16,217 nucleotides of DNA, from contig JBBDSC010000218.1 in assembly GCA_040905145.1 (NCBI GenBank), positions 1 to 16,217 of the forward strand, read 5' to 3'. The notes below the pieces were generated by a model. That model made no database searches. It saw nothing but the letters and a program-made list of their open reading frames with translations, and was not told the DNA's origin. Both the position numbers and the translations under genes were made by a program. Shown here one piece after another: positions 6,576 through 14,525 of this stretch (its first letter is position 1; every line of letters starts with the position of its first letter). The stretch comes from DATGMS01 sp040905145. GTDB taxonomy: Bacteria > Bacteroidota > Bacteroidia > Cytophagales > Cyclobacteriaceae.

Positions 6576-7072
6576 TTTCCTTTTTTCCCTAATTCCACCA
6601 CCCTAAGATTTTTTGCTTTACCCTCTTCAATTTCAAATTTCAACAGCGTCCTAATTTGATGAAAGCCTTGATGGCCAATGGCTCCCGGATTCATGTAAAG
6701 GCAGTTTACCTTGGCATCATATTCCACTTTGCAAATGTGGGAATGTCCACAGACAAATAAATCAGGCTTAAGGTTTTGGATTTTCTTTTTGATGTCCTTT
6801 ATATAATAGGGTGGCCTCCCCCCTATATGGAGCATTAAAATCTTCATACCTTCAACTTCAAAAAACAATTCCTCCTTATACCGCTCCCTGATATTCAAAT
6901 CATCGATGTTTCCAAACACAGCCCTTAATTTTTTCCCATGTGGCAAAGCAAAGATAACGGCCTCATCACCAATATCACCTGCATGCCATATTTCATCTAC
7001 ATCATGAAGGTGCGCAAGAACCTTACTATCAACAAAACCATGTGAATCAGAAATCAGGGCTATTTTTACCAT
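6572..7072 (-). CDS. YfcE/MJ0936-type metallophosphoesterase
   Basis: A 166-aa cytoplasmic protein of the calcineurin-like phosphoesterase superfamily, small YfcE/MJ0936 branch, which hydrolyses phosphodiesters with two bound metal ions. All metal-site motifs are visible: SDSHG with D9 and H11; HAGDI with D33; GNID with N55; the HIGG histidine at about 82-85; CGHSH near 108-112; and NPGA shortly after. Length matches the family (about 155-185 aa). Family members are active on model phosphodiesters and 2',3'- or 3',5'-cyclic nucleotides, but physiological substrates are usually unknown, so none is assigned. It is a single gene with the second heptad-repeat tract starting about 54 bases upstream of its ATG, in its probable promoter region. 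No good TAnnTTTG match is seen there. Confidence 0.9.
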   Translation of the reverse strand: MVKIALISDSHGFVDSKVLAHLHDVDEIWHAGDIGDEAVIFALPHGKKLRAVFGNIDDLNIRERYKEELFFEVEGMKILMLHIGGRPPYYIKDIKKKIQNLKPDLFVCGHSHICKVEYDAKVNCLYMNPGAIGHQGFHQIRTLLKFEIEEGKAKNLRVVELGKKGK

Positions 7073-7125
7073 TGTTTATTAAAGGAAAAGATCATGTTTG
7101 ATCCGATATTGAATTATTGTTTAAC

Positions 7126-7160
7126 TTGATTCTTGGTTCTTGGTTCTTGGTTCTTGATAC
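7126..7160 (-). repeat. Heptanucleotide tandem repeat, opposite orientation (five units)
   Basis: Plus-strand units TTGATTC, TTGGTTC x3, TTGATAC. On the minus strand this reads GAACCAA repeats, the same word as the tract at 6080-6107. It lies between the phosphoesterase and pdhB genes. The rest of 7161-7325 shows no gene. Confidence 0.8.
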
Positions 7161-7371
7161 CAGATACAAACTCCAAACTCCTGTCTTCCGACTTCATCCC
7201 ACTCTTCATTGGATATGCAAATAAATAAAAAAATCAATGGCTTCTATATTGAACTTCATAATGGGTTGGTCTGGGAGAAATGGATTTTAATAGTTTGGCA
7301 GTATAATACCAAATGGGACTTGGTAATTGTGGGATAACTTTCTATTTTTACAATCAAAATTTGGTACATAC

Positions 7372-8352
7372 ATGAAAGAAATACAGTTTAGAGATGCAGT
7401 AAGAGATGCTATGTCGGAAGAAATGAGACGCGACAAAAATGTGTTTCTTATGGGTGAAGAAGTGGCAGAATACAATGGAGCCTATAAAGCCAGCCAGGGA
7501 ATGTTGGATGAATTTGGTCCCGACCGGGTCATTGATACCCCCATATCAGAACTTGGCTTTGCGGGTTTGGGTGTAGGTGCAGCCATGAATGGGCTCAAAC
7601 CTATCATTGAATTCATGACCTTCAACTTTTCGTTGGTGGCAATGGATCAGATCATCAACTCTGCTGCCAAAATGTTTGCCATGTCAGGTGGCCAATATCA
7701 TGTTCCCATTGTTTTCCGGGGCCCTACAGGCAACGCCGGCCAGTTAGGGGCCACACACTCTTCCAACTTTGAGAATTGGTTTGCCAATACTCCCGGATTA
7801 AAAGTGGTTGTCCCTTCCAACCCCCACGATGCCAAGGGTTTACTGAAAGCGGCTATCCGTGACAATGATCCCGTCATCTTCATGGAATCGGAATTGATGT
7901 ATGCGGACAAAGGGGAAGTTCCTGAAGGGGAATATCTTTTGCCCATTGGGGTGGCCGAAGTTAAAAGAAAAGGGAAAGATGTTACCCTTATTTCTTTTGG
8001 TAAGATGATGAAAATAGCATTCCAAGCAGCCGATCAACTTGCCAAAGAAGAAAACATAGAGGCTGAGGTGATTGACTTGAGGACTGTTCGGCCCATTGAT
8101 TATGCGACCATTATTGAATCTGTCAAGAAAACCAACAGGTGTGTGATCGTCGAAGAAGCTACTCCGATTGCTTCCTTGGCGGCAGATATGGCCTTCAATA
8201 TTCAAAAAAATGCCTTTGATTATTTGGATTCACCTGTCCTAAGGGTTAATTCGATGGATATTCCATTAAGTTACTCCCCCAATTATATTGAAGCCACTTT
8301 GCCCAATGTAAAACGGACAATAGAGGCTGTAAAAAAAGTTTGCTATAAATAA
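7372..8352 (+). CDS. pdhB: Pyruvate dehydrogenase E1 component, beta subunit
   Basis: A 326-aa beta subunit of the thiamine-diphosphate-dependent E1 enzyme, which decarboxylates pyruvate and acetylates the lipoyl domain of E2 on the way to acetyl-CoA. The frame is open further upstream (7327), but the start at 7372 (MKEIQFRDAVRDAM) is chosen because it begins at the conserved family N-terminus. Seen: EEVAEYNGAYKAS (29-41), the ThDP-interacting DTPISELGF with E60, EFMTFNF (80-86), the FRGPTGN segment (115-121), GATHSSNFENWF with conserved H129, and the transketolase C-terminal domain with IDLRTVRPID (234-243) and VIVEEATP (258-265). Length is normal. The residues fit pyruvate rather than branched-chain E1 better, but a 2-oxoacid paralogue cannot be fully excluded. 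No alpha subunit, E2 or E3 gene is adjacent. A strong terminator follows. Confidence 0.93.
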   Translation: MKEIQFRDAVRDAMSEEMRRDKNVFLMGEEVAEYNGAYKASQGMLDEFGPDRVIDTPISELGFAGLGVGAAMNGLKPIIEFMTFNFSLVAMDQIINSAAKMFAMSGGQYHVPIVFRGPTGNAGQLGATHSSNFENWFANTPGLKVVVPSNPHDAKGLLKAAIRDNDPVIFMESELMYADKGEVPEGEYLLPIGVAEVKRKGKDVTLISFGKMMKIAFQAADQLAKEENIEAEVIDLRTVRPIDYATIIESVKKTNRCVIVEEATPIASLAADMAFNIQKNAFDYLDSPVLRVNSMDIPLSYSPNYIEATLPNVKRTIEAVKKVCYK

Positions 8353-8365
8353 CCTAGCTAAAAGT

Positions 8366-8405
8366 AAAAAGGGTCAGGCCATTGATAGAAGACCTGACCC
8401 TTTTT
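8366..8405. terminator. Strong bidirectional terminator between pdhB and the receptor gene
   Basis: AAAAAGGGTCAGG (8366-8378) and CCTGACCCTTTTT (8393-8405) form a perfect 13-bp stem with a 14-base loop; the GC core is 8 bp, flanked by A and T runs. It starts 13 bases after the pdhB stop and ends 4 bases before the receptor's stop (8410), serving both converging genes. Confidence 0.88.
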
Positions 8406-8409
8406 GGTG

Positions 8410-10920
8410 CTAATTTGGCATTGTATTTTGACCACCGCCACCTTCTTCTTTAAGGTCCTGGTTGTCAATTGACCTACTTTTTCTTCTTGGTTTATCGACA
8501 CTTATTTTGCCGATCCTGTAGCTGAAGTTGATTTTGAAATTCATATTTCTCATCATGTTGGTGCTTCGTTGGGTAATCGTAGGCGAGGTGACCTCACTGT
8601 TCATCCGAAACTCAGGCGTTAGAAAATTCTCTGCTCCCAACCCAATGCTTCCTCTCTTTTCCTTAAACTCTTTGTTCAAACTCAATCCATATATTCTAAA
8701 TCCACCTTGAGAACCTTGAAGCTGTACCCTGCGCCCCCTGGCAAATCCAAATGCCTGAACCACCCAGCTATCGGTAATATTGTAATTTCCAAATAACCTT
8801 CCGCTAATGACCATTCCTTCATTGGAAGCGGTGTAGAGAGGATCGGCTACATTATTGTCCAACACGGAGTAATAGGAATCAACCCCCCCATTCAGGGAAA
8901 ATTTGTCTGAAATGTTGATATTGGTGAATAAGCTTAAGCCATAAGCCTTTTCACTGCCAATGTTTTCATAGGTGGTATAAATCACCCCATCATCCTGCAC
9001 AGTCCTCACAGACTGGATAGATCCAGAAGAATTGCGGAAAAAAGTGGAGAAGTTCAGGGAAGCCACTTTATAGTAAGTATTGTAAGCCAACTCATAATTA
9101 TCGGTATATTCTGGATTAAGAAGGGGATTACCTTGGGAAATTTGCAAAGGATTGGAAGCCTCAATATTAGGGTTTAAAAACTGTAGGGAGGGCCTTTGGA
9201 TTCTCCGGTTATAAGCCGCTTTTATCATATTCCCGTTTTCCAATTTCCTGCTCACATTAAGGCTGGGAACCAATACACCATATGCCGGGATCTCAGCTTC
9301 TTGTTCTGTCTTAAAATCGGCATTAATGGTGGTATATTCGTACCTTAAACCCGACTTTAAGGTATAATCTTTCAAGAATCCCAAGGTATAGGACAAATAA
9401 CCCGCCGTTACATTTTGATTATAATTAAATTCATTGGAAAGCTGTACATCATTTACTTGTTCATAGGGACCACCACTGCCATCTGCCCTAAAATAGGCAT
9501 AATCGCTTGTGGCCTTTCTTAAAATGTTCTTGGCACCATATTCCAATATTTGCTTATCCCCCGATCCTATGGGTGTGATATAATCAAGCTGAATGGTAAA
9601 TTCCTGATTATTGCTGGCGTTTTCATTTTTTGTCCTGCTGGCTATCAGGTCAAAATCATCATCAAAAAGACTGTTCACGAAATCATTGGTCCGATTGTTC
9701 CTGCTATATAGGCCCAGGATACTGAATTCCTTTTGAGGTTTTTCAAAAGTCCTGGTGTAGTTGAAGTTCACATCAATATTATTGGAAAGATTGTCCATGT
9801 TCACCTGTCTCATCAGGCTATTGGTCAACACCTCTTCCATATAGGTCTCAGACAATAAATTATCCTGTTTATTTCTGAAATTGAACATTCCAAAATTCAC
9901 GGAAGTAGAAACCCAATTATATTCGTTGATTTCATAGTCCCATCCCAAATTGTAGCGTCCCATCAACATATTGGTTCTTGTATCCGCGCTTTGAAGAATA
10001 TTGGAAATACTTCCATCAGGATTTATCACTTCCTGCTCATTCTCAAATGTCCCGCTGATATTGTAGCCACCACGGCCAAAACCTCCTAAAGTCCAGCCCA
10101 TCTTCCCTTTTCTCAGGCTGGCATTCAACCCTAAATTTGAGCCCCTCATCCCTGCACTACTGTTCACACTCAATGAAGCTCCTTGAAGATTGTTCTTTTT
10201 GGTGACAATATTAATGATCCCGCCAGAACCTTCTGCGTCATATTTAGCAGATGGGGAAGTGATCACCTCCACCGATTTAATTTCATCCGCAGGAATTTGC
10301 TTTAGGGCATCCGCAATACTGCTGGCAGCAATCGTAGAAGGCTTGTTGTCTATCAAAACGCGGATATTTTGACTTCCCCTCAAAGATACATTTCCGTCCA
10401 AATCTACCGATAACATCGGCACCCTTCTCAACACATCCGTCGCATCCCCACCAATGGTAGTTTTATCTTTTTCCGCATTATATATGGTTCTGTCCACTTT
10501 CTCTTCAATTAAATCACGTTGACCTTGTACAGTCACTTCTTCCAGGGCAAGGGATTCTTCCTCCAAGGATAAGTTTCCCAAGCTGATGGAGGCTTTACCC
10601 GCCGTGATGTTTACATTGTCTTGTTCCAAGGTTTTATATCCCATGAAACTTACCTGCAGTGTATAGCTCCCTTCTTTAAAGCCTGTAAGAAAAAACTCCC
10701 CATTATCATCGGCCACCCCTCCTGCAATGTTTTTCCCAGTGCCGGCTTCCAGTAAAACGGCAGCGGCATAGGCTACGGGTTTTCCCGAACCTTTTTCCAC
10801 TACCCTGCCGGATATTTGGTAATTAACTTTATCAGAGGTAGGGGCCTCTTGTGCAAAGATTTCTGCGGAAGCAAAAGCTGAAAAGGCAGAAACAAGAAAT
10901 AAGAGATAAAAACGTTTCAT
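8410..10920 (-). CDS. Outer-membrane beta-barrel receptor (TonB-dependent-receptor-like)
   Basis: An 836-aa outer-membrane protein. A signal peptide covers about residues 1-24 (cleavage near SASAEIFAQ/E region). Residues about 34-120 form a carboxypeptidase-regulatory-like beta-sandwich (ISGRVVEKGSGKPVAYA ... GEFFLTGFKEGSYTLQV), then an EEVTVQGQ linker at about 126-133, a plug-like domain at about 150-245 (GGDATDVLRRVPMLSVDLDG; VRVLIDNKPS-type strand; IKSVEVITSPSAKYDAEGSG; GIINIVTKK), and a long barrel with aromatic beta strands to about residue 805. The organisation is that of the outer-membrane beta-barrel family 3 related to TonB-dependent receptors, not of SusC, and there is no SusD partner. 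The hydrophilic Gly-rich tail after about 810 (SVDKPRRKSRS... EEGGGG) is typical of this family. The cargo is unknown. It is divergent from the LytS/LytTR genes, which suggests but does not prove regulation by them. Confidence 0.88.
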   Translation of the reverse strand: MKRFYLLFLVSAFSAFASAEIFAQEAPTSDKVNYQISGRVVEKGSGKPVAYAAAVLLEAGTGKNIAGGVADDNGEFFLTGFKEGSYTLQVSFMGYKTLEQDNVNITAGKASISLGNLSLEEESLALEEVTVQGQRDLIEEKVDRTIYNAEKDKTTIGGDATDVLRRVPMLSVDLDGNVSLRGSQNIRVLIDNKPSTIAASSIADALKQIPADEIKSVEVITSPSAKYDAEGSGGIINIVTKKNNLQGASLSVNSSAGMRGSNLGLNASLRKGKMGWTLGGFGRGGYNISGTFENEQEVINPDGSISNILQSADTRTNMLMGRYNLGWDYEINEYNWVSTSVNFGMFNFRNKQDNLLSETYMEEVLTNSLMRQVNMDNLSNNIDVNFNYTRTFEKPQKEFSILGLYSRNNRTNDFVNSLFDDDFDLIASRTKNENASNNQEFTIQLDYITPIGSGDKQILEYGAKNILRKATSDYAYFRADGSGGPYEQVNDVQLSNEFNYNQNVTAGYLSYTLGFLKDYTLKSGLRYEYTTINADFKTEQEAEIPAYGVLVPSLNVSRKLENGNMIKAAYNRRIQRPSLQFLNPNIEASNPLQISQGNPLLNPEYTDNYELAYNTYYKVASLNFSTFFRNSSGSIQSVRTVQDDGVIYTTYENIGSEKAYGLSLFTNINISDKFSLNGGVDSYYSVLDNNVADPLYTASNEGMVISGRLFGNYNITDSWVVQAFGFARGRRVQLQGSQGGFRIYGLSLNKEFKEKRGSIGLGAENFLTPEFRMNSEVTSPTITQRSTNMMRNMNFKINFSYRIGKISVDKPRRKSRSIDNQDLKEEGGGGQNTMPN

Positions 10921-11170
10921 TTTTTTATAATTTGTTTAAAATTGATCCATTAAGATGAGTTGGGATGCTACTCAAAAGCAAAAGAAGGAATTAGTTTATC
11001 CATAAAAAAATTAAATAGACAGGGCAGGCTGATTCATCGACAGAAAGGCAATAAAACGAGATAAATGAATATTGGGGATTTAATTATTGGCTTCATCTGG
11101 CCAATTGGTCCTTTTATGGTGACAATCAGGTTCCCTGTAGATTTGATTTAGAGTTTCTAAAATTTTCTCT

Positions 11171-11178
11171 TATGTTTG
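11171..11178 (+). promoter_or_regulatory. Candidate Bacteroidota -7 promoter element for the LytS/LytTR operon
   Basis: TATGTTTG matches TAnnTTTG exactly, 26 bases before the kinase ATG at 11205, leaving a leader near 20 nt. An upstream TTG (11143-11145) is at wider spacing than usual. The 284-base divergent gap also holds the palindrome CCAATTGG at 11101-11108. Confidence 0.5.
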
Positions 11179-11204
11179 GATGAAATTCCCGACCTTACTC
11201 TATA

Positions 11205-12281
11205 ATGAAGCCTTTGAATTACAAGAAAAATCTGCCGATTCTACTTCACGTTTCAGCTTGGGTGCTGTTGGGTATGATGTTGTTTTTATTGGCCCCCCTA
11301 TCCTGGAAAGTAACCTTGCCCTATCAGTTTTGGATCAGACAGGCTATTCTAATGTTGATCCTGGTAGGTGTCTTTTATTTAAATGTGCACCTGCTGGTCC
11401 CCCAATTTTTATTTAAAAAAGGGAAAATATGGGCTTTCTTGGGAATAGCCATGGGCATAACCCTCTTACTAATGCTGGCTTTGCAACGTATCGAAATATG
11501 GATGAACCTGCCCGAACTCATGCACAGGGCATTTAAGCCGGATGTACCCTACGTTCCAAAAAGCCGGGGATTTTTTATGGACATTTTTACCCTCCTTATT
11601 ATTTTTCTCTCCTTCGGGATCAGCACCAGTGTGGCAGCTGTACAAAAATGGCAATCTGATGAATCCCTGAGAAGGCAGCTTGAACAAGAAAGGATCAATT
11701 CAGAACTTTCCTATTTAAAGGCTCAAATCAATCCCCATTTTTTCTTCAATACCCTGAACAATATATACGCCCTTACCGGTATCGATATAGAGCGGGCAAG
11801 AATGGCCTTGCATAAGCTTTCCAGAATGATGCGTTACGTCCTTTACGAAACCGAAAAAGACCGTACTTTGCTCAGCAGGGAAATTGATTTTATAAAAGAT
11901 TTTATCACTTTAATGAAACTGAGAATTTCTGAAAAAGTTCAGGTTGAACTGCATATTCAGGAGAAGTTTACCGACACTATAATTGCACCGATGTTACTTT
12001 TACCTTTTATAGAAAATTGTTTTAAGCATGGCATCAGCTCCCAGCAGGCCAGCAGGATCATGATCTCCTTAACCCTGGAAAACCAAATTCTTCACCTTCG
12101 AACGGTCAATAACATTGTACCTTCAAACAAAAACAATCCTGAGGCACAAAGTAGTGGTATCGGACTTGCCAATACGAAAAGAAGGTTGTCCCTAATTTAT
12201 GAAAACCAATACGAATTGGTGATAGATGATAAAAATCCTGAAAATGAATATAGGGTGGACCTAAAAATTGAGCTGAAATGA
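11205..12281 (+). CDS. LytS-type sensor histidine kinase
   Basis: A 358-aa inner-membrane sensor of the LytS/YehU-type histidine kinase family (His_kinase plus HATPase). Four hydrophobic segments are visible (about 12-31, 44-66, 75-93, 124-146), with little periplasmic sequence apart from about 94-120. A coiled-coil linker (WQSDESLRRQLEQERINSEL) leads to the H-box LKAQINPHFFFNTLNNIYAL with phosphoacceptor H178 (171-190). The ATPase part has the N-box LLPFIENCFKHG (N271) and the G-box SSGIGLANTKRRL (317-328). The signal is unknown; the small periplasmic portion suggests sensing within the membrane or via a partner. Its stop overlaps the next gene's ATG as ATGA, so kinase and regulator are translationally coupled. 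The start at 11205 fits the upstream promoter element. Confidence 0.93.
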   Translation: MKPLNYKKNLPILLHVSAWVLLGMMLFLLAPLSWKVTLPYQFWIRQAILMLILVGVFYLNVHLLVPQFLFKKGKIWAFLGIAMGITLLLMLALQRIEIWMNLPELMHRAFKPDVPYVPKSRGFFMDIFTLLIIFLSFGISTSVAAVQKWQSDESLRRQLEQERINSELSYLKAQINPHFFFNTLNNIYALTGIDIERARMALHKLSRMMRYVLYETEKDRTLLSREIDFIKDFITLMKLRISEKVQVELHIQEKFTDTIIAPMLLLPFIENCFKHGISSQQASRIMISLTLENQILHLRTVNNIVPSNKNNPEAQSSGIGLANTKRRLSLIYENQYELVIDDKNPENEYRVDLKIELK

Positions 12282-13003
12282 AAATTAAATGCATTGCTGT
12301 GGACGATGAGCCTTTGGCATTGGAGATGGTCAGTGACTTTATCCACCAGACTTACTTTTTGTCTTTGGAAGGTAAATTCGAAAACGCAATTGAAGCTTTA
12401 AGCCATACCAACCAAAAGGAAGTAGACCTTATCTTTTTGGACATTCAAATGCCTGATTTGTCGGGCATGGAACTGGCCAGGGTGTTGGAAGGAAACAAAA
12501 CCGGCAAAAAGCCAAAAATCATTTTTACCACGGCCTATAATCAGTTTGCCATAGAGGGATATAAAGTGGATGCTTTGGACTATCTCCTGAAGCCATTCAG
12601 TTATGAAGAATTTCTAAAAGCAAGCACCAAAGCTTATAATTATTTTGCTCATGCCACCAAAGAACACTCGGAAGAAAATTCCGATTACATATTCCTGAAA
12701 GTAGAATATCAGTTTATCAAGATCATATTAAAGGATATAATTTTTATCGAAGGATACAAAGATTATGTGAAGGTCCATCTGGAAAGCAGGTCATCACCAC
12801 TACTTTCCTTGAACAGTCTAAAAAACCTGGAAGATTTACTTCCCGCCCGTCAGTTTATGAGGGTCCATCGATCTTTTATTATTTCTTTGGACCATATCCA
12901 ATCCATCACCCGGAATACGGTGAATATGGGCAAGGTAACAATCACTGTAAGTGACAACTATAAGGAGAAATTTCTCTTGTTTTTGAACAAATGGATCAAT
13001 TGA
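12278..13003 (+). CDS. LytTR-family response regulator
   Basis: A 241-aa two-domain response regulator. The receiver domain (1-120) has the acidic pair D9 and D10, phosphoacceptor D55 in LIFLDIQMPD, the conserved Thr in FTTAY (83-87) and K105 in YLLKPF. The C-terminal LytTR DNA-binding domain runs from about 135 to 240 (FLKVEYQFIKIILKDI; the FIEGYKDYVKVH strand pair; MRVHRSFIISLDHI near 200-215). LytTR regulators bind direct-repeat sites and often control envelope genes. It is the cognate partner of the overlapping LytS-type kinase. Candidate targets are its own operon and the divergent receptor gene, which is inference. I could not identify a convincing LytTR binding pair in the divergent gap by eye. 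Confidence 0.95.
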   Translation: MKIKCIAVDDEPLALEMVSDFIHQTYFLSLEGKFENAIEALSHTNQKEVDLIFLDIQMPDLSGMELARVLEGNKTGKKPKIIFTTAYNQFAIEGYKVDALDYLLKPFSYEEFLKASTKAYNYFAHATKEHSEENSDYIFLKVEYQFIKIILKDIIFIEGYKDYVKVHLESRSSPLLSLNSLKNLEDLLPARQFMRVHRSFIISLDHIQSITRNTVNMGKVTITVSDNYKEKFLLFLNKWIN

Positions 13004-13019
13004 TCAATAATAGAAAAGG

Positions 13020-13496
13020 ATGACCACATCACAAAAAGTCTTTATGCAAATGGCCATAGATCTTTCACAAGAGGGCATGAAAGCAGGTAAAGGAGGCCCC
13101 TTTGGCTGCGTTATTGTAAAAAACGGGGTTGTTGTAGGAAAAGGCTGTAACAGTGTCTCCAGCTCTAATGACCCTACTGCCCATGCGGAAATTATGGCCA
13201 TTAAAGATGCCTGCAAGAATTTGGGTTCCTTTCAACTGGAAGGGTGTGAAATATATACCTCCTGCGAGCCCTGTCCCATGTGTTTGGGGGCCATCTATTG
13301 GGCAAGGCCTGATAGGGTGTTTTATGCCAATGATAAAGGGGATGCCGCGGAAGCAGGTTTTGACGACGCCTTTATCTATCAAGAGCTAAGCGTGCCTTTG
13401 GAAAACAGAAAAATCCCCATGAAACAGCTGCTCCGGAATAATGCCAAGAAAATATTCCAGGAATGGATATCCAAGGAGGATAAAACATTGTATTGA
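13020..13496 (+). CDS. guaD: Guanine deaminase
   Basis: A 158-aa zinc-dependent deaminase of the CDA/ADAT fold that converts guanine to xanthine in purine catabolism. Motifs: GKGGPFGCVIV (23-33), NDPTAHAEIMAI (50-61) with zinc ligand H55 and proton-shuttle E57, and TSCEPCPMCLGAIYWARP (80-97) with zinc ligands C85 and C88. The C-terminal EAGFDDAFIYQEL and the overall pattern are very close to the Bacillus-type short GuaD rather than to tRNA adenosine deaminase TadA, whose active site lacks this tail. Length matches the short bacterial form. It starts 16 bases after the LytTR regulator stop with an AAAAGG ribosome site, so it is likely co-transcribed. Its stop is only two bases from the end of the converging lipoprotein gene. 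Confidence 0.9.
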   Translation: MTTSQKVFMQMAIDLSQEGMKAGKGGPFGCVIVKNGVVVGKGCNSVSSSNDPTAHAEIMAIKDACKNLGSFQLEGCEIYTSCEPCPMCLGAIYWARPDRVFYANDKGDAAEAGFDDAFIYQELSVPLENRKIPMKQLLRNNAKKIFQEWISKEDKTLY

Positions 13497-13498
13497 GG

Positions 13499-14086
13499 CT
13501 ATTCCATGGCGGCGGCATTGATCACAATCCTGAACTGGTCCATAATCTTATAGGTGGCCCTGGCAAGGTCTACCTGTAAATTTGGGGAGTAATAATCAAA
13601 GTGGGCGGAAGTATACCCTTGCCAGATCGTATTTCCTCTTTTATCAATAACAAAAACGACCAACATCCCCTCATTTTCATTGTACTTTACCTTATTATAA
13701 TCTTCTCCTTCTTCTCTGTTATCCGTGGTATCTTCTTCAACTTCGGCAACTACTACACCTTTTTTTTGAAGCCAGTTATCAAAATCAGGCTGGACATATC
13801 CTCTATACTTTACCTGATCAAAAAACAATTTATAGGTGATGAGCATATCCGGATTATTGTCTTTCTGCCGGAATCCCTGTGATCCCAATCTCGAAACAAT
13901 TGTCTTTTCGACCACCGGCTGGCTACTGGAAGGATCTTTTCCAGTTTCTTCCACAAATCCGAAAGTCTGATACCTTTTAAAGTTCCCTCGATAACTGTAG
14001 TCATACTCGGCAATAAAATCACGTGAAGAAAAGCAAGATGAAGTTATTATGATTAGCGGGATAATGTAAAAGCAGGCATTTTTCAT
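13499..14086 (-). CDS. DUF4136-type lipoprotein
   Basis: A 195-aa predicted lipoprotein. The N-terminus has a basic start, the hydrophobic IIPLIIITSS and a lipobox ending at Cys18 (TSSC). The mature region shows the DUF4136 pattern: an early FKRYQTFGFVEE segment (about 36-47), IVSRLGSQGFRQKDNNPDMLITYK (in pieces at about 63-86), a Tyr-rich middle, then VFVIDKRGNTIWQGYTSAHFD (about 144-164) and a C-terminal helix with LARATYKIMDQF. DUF4136 proteins are common outer-membrane-anchored proteins of unknown function in Bacteroidota. An acidic stretch EVEEDTTDNREEGEDYNK lies at about 114-131. The gene is single and convergent with guaD, ending two bases from it. No recognisable -7 element is seen upstream. 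Confidence 0.75.
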   Translation of the reverse strand: MKNACFYIIPLIIITSSCFSSRDFIAEYDYSYRGNFKRYQTFGFVEETGKDPSSSQPVVEKTIVSRLGSQGFRQKDNNPDMLITYKLFFDQVKYRGYVQPDFDNWLQKKGVVVAEVEEDTTDNREEGEDYNKVKYNENEGMLVVFVIDKRGNTIWQGYTSAHFDYYSPNLQVDLARATYKIMDQFRIVINAAAME

Positions 14087-14195
14087 ATTATTAGGCTTTT
14101 ATATTGATTGGGTCATTAATATAAGATGATTATACTAAATTCCTTTACTTTTTAAGAAATAAAAAATGAAGGAGGAAAATCTTCACCAATTCCTA

Positions 14196-14215
14196 TGAAA
14201 GACTCCCGTCTTTCA
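14196..14215. repeat. Perfect 8-bp hairpin in the 14087-14267 gap
   Basis: TGAAAGAC and GTCTTTCA pair perfectly around a TCCC loop. No T-run follows on either strand, so it is not a standard terminator. The remaining intergenic sequence is AT-rich and I see no gene in it. Confidence 0.55.
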
Positions 14216-14267
14216 AAAAACAAAGAAGAATGTAGGCTGAACCACCCTAATCAATAAGCTCTTTTAA

Positions 14268-14525
14268 TTAACTGTTGACCCTAAAACCACCCCAGTCAGC
14301 ACAAGTAATGAGGCGTTTAATTCCAGTAACCCGTTCAATATCCCACTCTTTACCCAGATCTTCAATTCCCGCTTTGATGGCGCTTTTATCTAAAGAAGAA
14401 TAATACCAAATATTATCCCGTCCTTCTTTGTCTATTTTACTGTTTATTTTACCAGAAGTATTTTTTCTAACCCTACCATACATAGGTTGATTTATTACCT
14501 CCATTATTTTTTGATTAGGTAGCAC
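14268..14525 (-). CDS. Uncertain 85-aa protein, possibly the end of a degraded gene
   Basis: An 85-aa frame opening with a GTG and ending IKRLITCADWGGFRVNS. The first ATG in frame is eight codons later (MEVINQPMYGRV). The sequence has no signal peptide, membrane segment or family I recognise. Its amino-acid make-up is protein-like. The frame remains open upstream of the GTG (LWRIILARNYGGIKF) back to a TAG near 14591, without an ATG. Frame 1 bases off, from 14718 to 14515, is also open and protein-like, and the two meet at a run of seven T (minus strand, within 14581-14587). This suggests a single gene broken by a homopolymer frameshift, or two unrelated chance frames. No ribosome site supports either start. 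Low confidence. Confidence 0.35.
   Translation of the reverse strand: MLPNQKIMEVINQPMYGRVRKNTSGKINSKIDKEGRDNIWYYSSLDKSAIKAGIEDLGKEWDIERVTGIKRLITCADWGGFRVNS

Noticed and set aside
10921..11204. LytTR binding sites in the divergent gap
   Set aside because: I looked for paired GTT-type direct repeats at the expected spacing and found only single partial matches.
11180..11416. Alternative plus-strand ORF over the start of the LytS kinase gene
   Set aside because: It overlaps the well-supported kinase in another frame.
14166..14257. Two tiny overlapping plus-strand ORFs (10 and 20 codons) resembling a leader peptide pair
   Set aside because: Nothing downstream on the plus strand would be regulated, and they contain the hairpin at 14196-14215; chance frames are more likely.
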